This document shows, piece by piece, positions 61,235-64,000 of a DNA stretch of 64,000 nucleotides. This DNA is from Serratia liquefaciens ATCC 27592 (GTDB lineage Bacteria; Pseudomonadota; Gammaproteobacteria; Enterobacterales; Enterobacteriaceae), in NCBI RefSeq assembly GCF_000422085.1, contig NC_021741.1, forward strand, positions 62,001 to 126,000, in the 5' to 3' direction. Each line of letters begins with the position of its first letter. The stretch's first letter is position 1. Position numbers and translations under genes: made by a program. The notes under the pieces were generated by a model. The model saw nothing but the letters and a program-made list of their open reading frames with translations. It did no database searches and had not been told where the DNA came from.

Positions 61235-63834
61235 GCCGGGTGATGAACCTGCTGCTGGTGCCGCCGGTCCATCAGGCGGTGCAGACGCGTTACCGTACCT
61301 ACCGACGGCATGGTTCGTCGGCGTTTACCGCCTTTTTCACCACGCTGCTGGTGGCACTGGGCTGGATTTTCCTGCGTTTCGAATCCCCCGGCTGGCAACG
61401 GTTGCGGGCTGCGCGTAGCTATTGGTTCCCCCATCTATCCTCCAGCCGTCCGCGGCCGGCGGACGCGCTGCGCTATCTGGTACAAGGGTTATGGCTGCTG
61501 GTGTTCCGCACCGATCGTGCACCTGTAACCCATCATCGTTTCGCCGGCTGGCGGCGGTTGCAATTGCGCTACGCCCAGTGGCTGCAAACCCTGCCACAGC
61601 GGCTGGAAAATGCCGGGCTGGAGCAGCGTTCGGTTGAGCGCCTTGGCCGGATGAGCCAGCGCATGCGCCGTCTGCTGTTTATCATTGTCGGCGTATTGGC
61701 GGCAATCCTCGCCATACTCTGTATTTCTCAACCGTTCGATCTGCCGGCGCAGTTTGTGTTTGTGGTACTGCTGTGGGCCATTGCCATGGTGGTGCGCCGG
61801 GTACCGGGCCGTCTGCCGGGACTGATGCTGATCGTGCTGTCGCTGACCGTTTCCTGCCGCTACCTGTGGTGGCGCTATACCGCCACCTTGAACTGGGACG
61901 ATCCGCTCAGCCTGACCTGCGGCCTGCTGCTGCTGATAGCGGAAACCTATGCCTGGGTGGTGCTGGTGTTGGGGTATTTCCAGACCGTCTGGCCGCTGAA
62001 TCGCCAGCCGGTGCCGATGCCTGCTGACAGCGCAACCTGGCCGACGATCGATTTGCTGGTGCCGACCTACAACGAAGATCTGGGGGTGGTGAAGCCGACC
62101 ATCTACGCCGCGCTGGGCATCGACTGGCCGAAAGAGAAGGTCAGTATTTACATCCTCGATGACGGTAACCGGCCAGAATTCAAAGCGTTCGCCGAAGAGG
62201 TGGGGGTTAAGTATATCGCCCGGCCGACTCATGAGCATGCCAAGGCCGGTAACATCAACAACGCGCTGAAACAGGCCACCGGCGAGTTTGTCGCGATTTT
62301 TGACTGTGACCACGTACCCACGCGCTCGTTCCTGCAACTGACCATGGGTTGGTTCTTCAAAGACAAAAAGCTGGCGATGCTGCAGACCCCGCATCACTTC
62401 TTCTCGCCGGATCCTTTTGAGCGCAACCTGGGGCGTTTTCGTCAGACGCCGAACGAAGGAACGCTGTTCTATGGCCTGGTGCAGGACGGCAACGATATGT
62501 GGGACGCGACCTTCTTCTGCGGCTCCTGCGCCATTCTGCGTCGCAGTGCGCTGGATGAAATCGGCGGTATCGCGGTGGAAACCGTCACCGAAGATGCCCA
62601 TACCTCCTTGCGTTTGCATCGCCGTGGACACACCTCGGCGTATATCCGTATCCCCCAGGCCGCCGGGCTGGCGACCGAGAGCCTGTCGGCGCACATTGGC
62701 CAGCGTATTCGCTGGGCACGCGGCATGGTGCAAATCTTCCGGCTGGATAACCCGCTGTTAGGCAAGGGGCTGAAGTTGGCGCAGCGGTTATGTTATGCCA
62801 ACGCCATGCTGCACTTCTTGTCCGGTATTCCGCGGCTGATCTTCCTGACCGCGCCCTTGGCTTTCTTGTTGCTGCATGCCTACATCATTTTCGCCCCGGC
62901 GCTGGCGATCGCGCTGTATGTGTTGCCGCATATGATCCACGCCAGTCTGACCAACTCGCGTATTCAGGGGAAATACCGGCACTCTTTCTGGAGTGAGATC
63001 TACGAAACGGTATTGGCCTGGTATATCGCCCGGCCAACGACGGTGGCGCTGTTCAATCCGCACAAGGGCAAATTCAACGTCACCGCCAAAGGCGGGCTGG
63101 TGGAAGAAGAGCACGTCGACTGGGTGATCACCCGGCCCTATATGTTCCTGGTGATCCTGAATCTGGCCGGGCTGTTCTTCGGCGTTTGGCGGCTGGGTTA
63201 CGGCCCGGCCGATGAAGTCATGACGGTGATCATCAGCCTGGTGTGGGTGCTGTACAACATGACCATTCTCGGTGGGGCGGTGGCGGTAGCGGTAGAGGCC
63301 AAACAGGTGCGTCAGGCGCACCGGGTAGAGATCGCGATGCCGGCCGCAATCGCTCGTGCCGACGGCCATCTGTTCCCTTGTACGCTGCGCGATTATTCCG
63401 ATGGAGGGGTGGGCATTGAGATGCGCGTAGCGGATGCGCTGAAAGATGGCGACAAGGTGTCGCTGCTGCTCAAACGCGGGCAGCAGGAATACAGCTTTCC
63501 GTGTGTGGTGACCCGAGCCTTCGGCAGCAAGGTGGGGATCCGTATGGTTTCCATGACCACCCGCGAACACATTGATTTTATTCAGTGCACCTTTGCCCGC
63601 GCCGATACCTGGGCGTTGTGGCAGGACGGGTTCCCTGAAGATAAACCGATCGAAAGCCTGCGCGACGTTCTGGCGCTGGGCTTCCGGGGTTACGTACGTA
63701 TGGCGGATTATGCACCGCCGATGGTGCGCCGCCTGCTGGTCGGGTTCACGACGCTGATTGCGTGGGGAGTGTCATTTATCCCACACGGCGTTGGCAGAGC
63801 CCCGGCCTTCAGCCAAAAAGAGACAGTGGTATAG
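61231..63834 (+). CDS. bcsA: Cellulose synthase catalytic subunit BcsA
   Basis: The 867-residue inner-membrane GT2 glycosyltransferase polymerises UDP-glucose. It has an N-terminal helix cluster, then the catalytic domain with YILDDGNRPEF, FDCDHVP, VTEDAHTS and QRIRWARGMVQ (the D, DxD, TED and QxxRW motifs). Further helices and a C-terminal PilZ domain follow, with RQAHR (RxxxR) and DYSDGGVGIE (DxSxxG) for c-di-GMP activation. Length matches E. coli BcsA (872). Confidence 0.96.
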   Translation: MSRVMNLLLVPPVHQAVQTRYRTYRRHGSSAFTAFFTTLLVALGWIFLRFESPGWQRLRAARSYWFPHLSSSRPRPADALRYLVQGLWLLVFRTDRAPVTHHRFAGWRRLQLRYAQWLQTLPQRLENAGLEQRSVERLGRMSQRMRRLLFIIVGVLAAILAILCISQPFDLPAQFVFVVLLWAIAMVVRRVPGRLPGLMLIVLSLTVSCRYLWWRYTATLNWDDPLSLTCGLLLLIAETYAWVVLVLGYFQTVWPLNRQPVPMPADSATWPTIDLLVPTYNEDLGVVKPTIYAALGIDWPKEKVSIYILDDGNRPEFKAFAEEVGVKYIARPTHEHAKAGNINNALKQATGEFVAIFDCDHVPTRSFLQLTMGWFFKDKKLAMLQTPHHFFSPDPFERNLGRFRQTPNEGTLFYGLVQDGNDMWDATFFCGSCAILRRSALDEIGGIAVETVTEDAHTSLRLHRRGHTSAYIRIPQAAGLATESLSAHIGQRIRWARGMVQIFRLDNPLLGKGLKLAQRLCYANAMLHFLSGIPRLIFLTAPLAFLLLHAYIIFAPALAIALYVLPHMIHASLTNSRIQGKYRHSFWSEIYETVLAWYIARPTTVALFNPHKGKFNVTAKGGLVEEEHVDWVITRPYMFLVILNLAGLFFGVWRLGYGPADEVMTVIISLVWVLYNMTILGGAVAVAVEAKQVRQAHRVEIAMPAAIARADGHLFPCTLRDYSDGGVGIEMRVADALKDGDKVSLLLKRGQQEYSFPCVVTRAFGSKVGIRMVSMTTREHIDFIQCTFARADTWALWQDGFPEDKPIESLRDVLALGFRGYVRMADYAPPMVRRLLVGFTTLIAWGVSFIPHGVGRAPAFSQKETVV

Positions 63835-63889
63835 GCAAACCGCCCGCTCACTCGCCTGGCCCCCAGGCTATAACATTGATGATGATACG

Positions 63890-64000
63890 ATGACGAGAAA
63901 AATAACCTGGTTTACCGCCCTGGCCTTAGGCATCAGCACCCTGTCTCAGGCTGAAACCGCCACCGCGCCGACCGGACAGCCGCCGGTGACGATACCCGCC
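63890..64000 (+). CDS. bcsB: Cyclic-di-GMP-binding protein BcsB, 3'-truncated by window edge
   Basis: Only 37 codons are visible: a signal peptide (MTRKITWFTALALGISTLSQAE) and the start of a Pro-rich segment. Position directly after bcsA, and the signal peptide, fit BcsB, the periplasmic anchor that guides the glucan chain. The identity rests mainly on synteny. Confidence 0.8.
   Translation, partial: MTRKITWFTALALGISTLSQAETATAPTGQPPVTIPA

Overview
The window is a chromosomal segment of an enterobacterium, almost certainly a Serratia. The GH18 chitinase at 48.2 kb has the same length and nearly the same sequence as Serratia ChiA as I remember it. The housekeeping genes (selB, xyl, selC, uhp, eptB, dpp, bcs) are enterobacterial in type and lie in an order that partly follows E. 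coli. I cannot fix the species.

Layout. 0-10.7 kb: the 3' part of selB; mdfA and wecH divergent; a minus-strand operon of a Tat-exported amidohydrolase, an isochorismatase-like hydrolase and a GlxA-type AraC regulator; then xylB (frameshifted) and xylA. 10.7-16.2 kb: a divergent xyl promoter region with XylR-like repeats, xylFGH and xylR, with dispersed repeats between xylH and xylR. 16.2-22.1 kb: a HEPN/MNT toxin-antitoxin-like pair behind two 20-bp palindromes, a LysR/CynX-type transporter pair, a periplasmic phytase-like protein, selC (tRNA-Sec), a second nucleotidyltransferase and a 57-residue protein. 22.1-25 kb: an AT-rich stretch with a terminator, a LuxR-type AHL receptor behind a lux-box-like palindrome, a histidine phosphatase, a DUF4282 membrane protein and a HIT protein. 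25-34.3 kb: a LacI regulator, SDR, fused TRAP permease and TRAP binding protein cluster, a membrane-anchored hydrolase, a uronate-dehydrogenase-like enzyme, and a divergent LysR/SDR pair. 34.3-39.3 kb: an aryl-beta-glucoside operon (RAT/terminator, bglF, bglB, OprB-type porin). 39.3-47 kb: an HD hydrolase, ohrR, ohr, eptB and uhpABC without uhpT. 47-50 kb: tRNA-Pro(TGG), a TumE-type toxin-antitoxin pair and chiA. 50.5-56.2 kb: dppABCDF. 56.7-64 kb: the cellulose locus, bcsEFG divergent from bcsRQA-bcsB (bcsB cut by the window end).

The coherent theme is sugar and peptide scavenging: xylose, aryl-beta-glucosides, a probable sugar acid through TRAP, chitin and dipeptides. Envelope and biofilm functions (EptB, WecH, phosphoethanolamine-modified cellulose) sit alongside. 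Small accessory modules (HEPN/MNT, TumE/HTH, the selC-flanking genes, the LuxR solo) lie between conserved blocks. Two families of MITE-like repeats, one carrying a nested third element, lie at gene borders and reach into the selB stop codon and the leaders of xylR and uhpA. No integrase, transposase, prophage or CRISPR array is visible.
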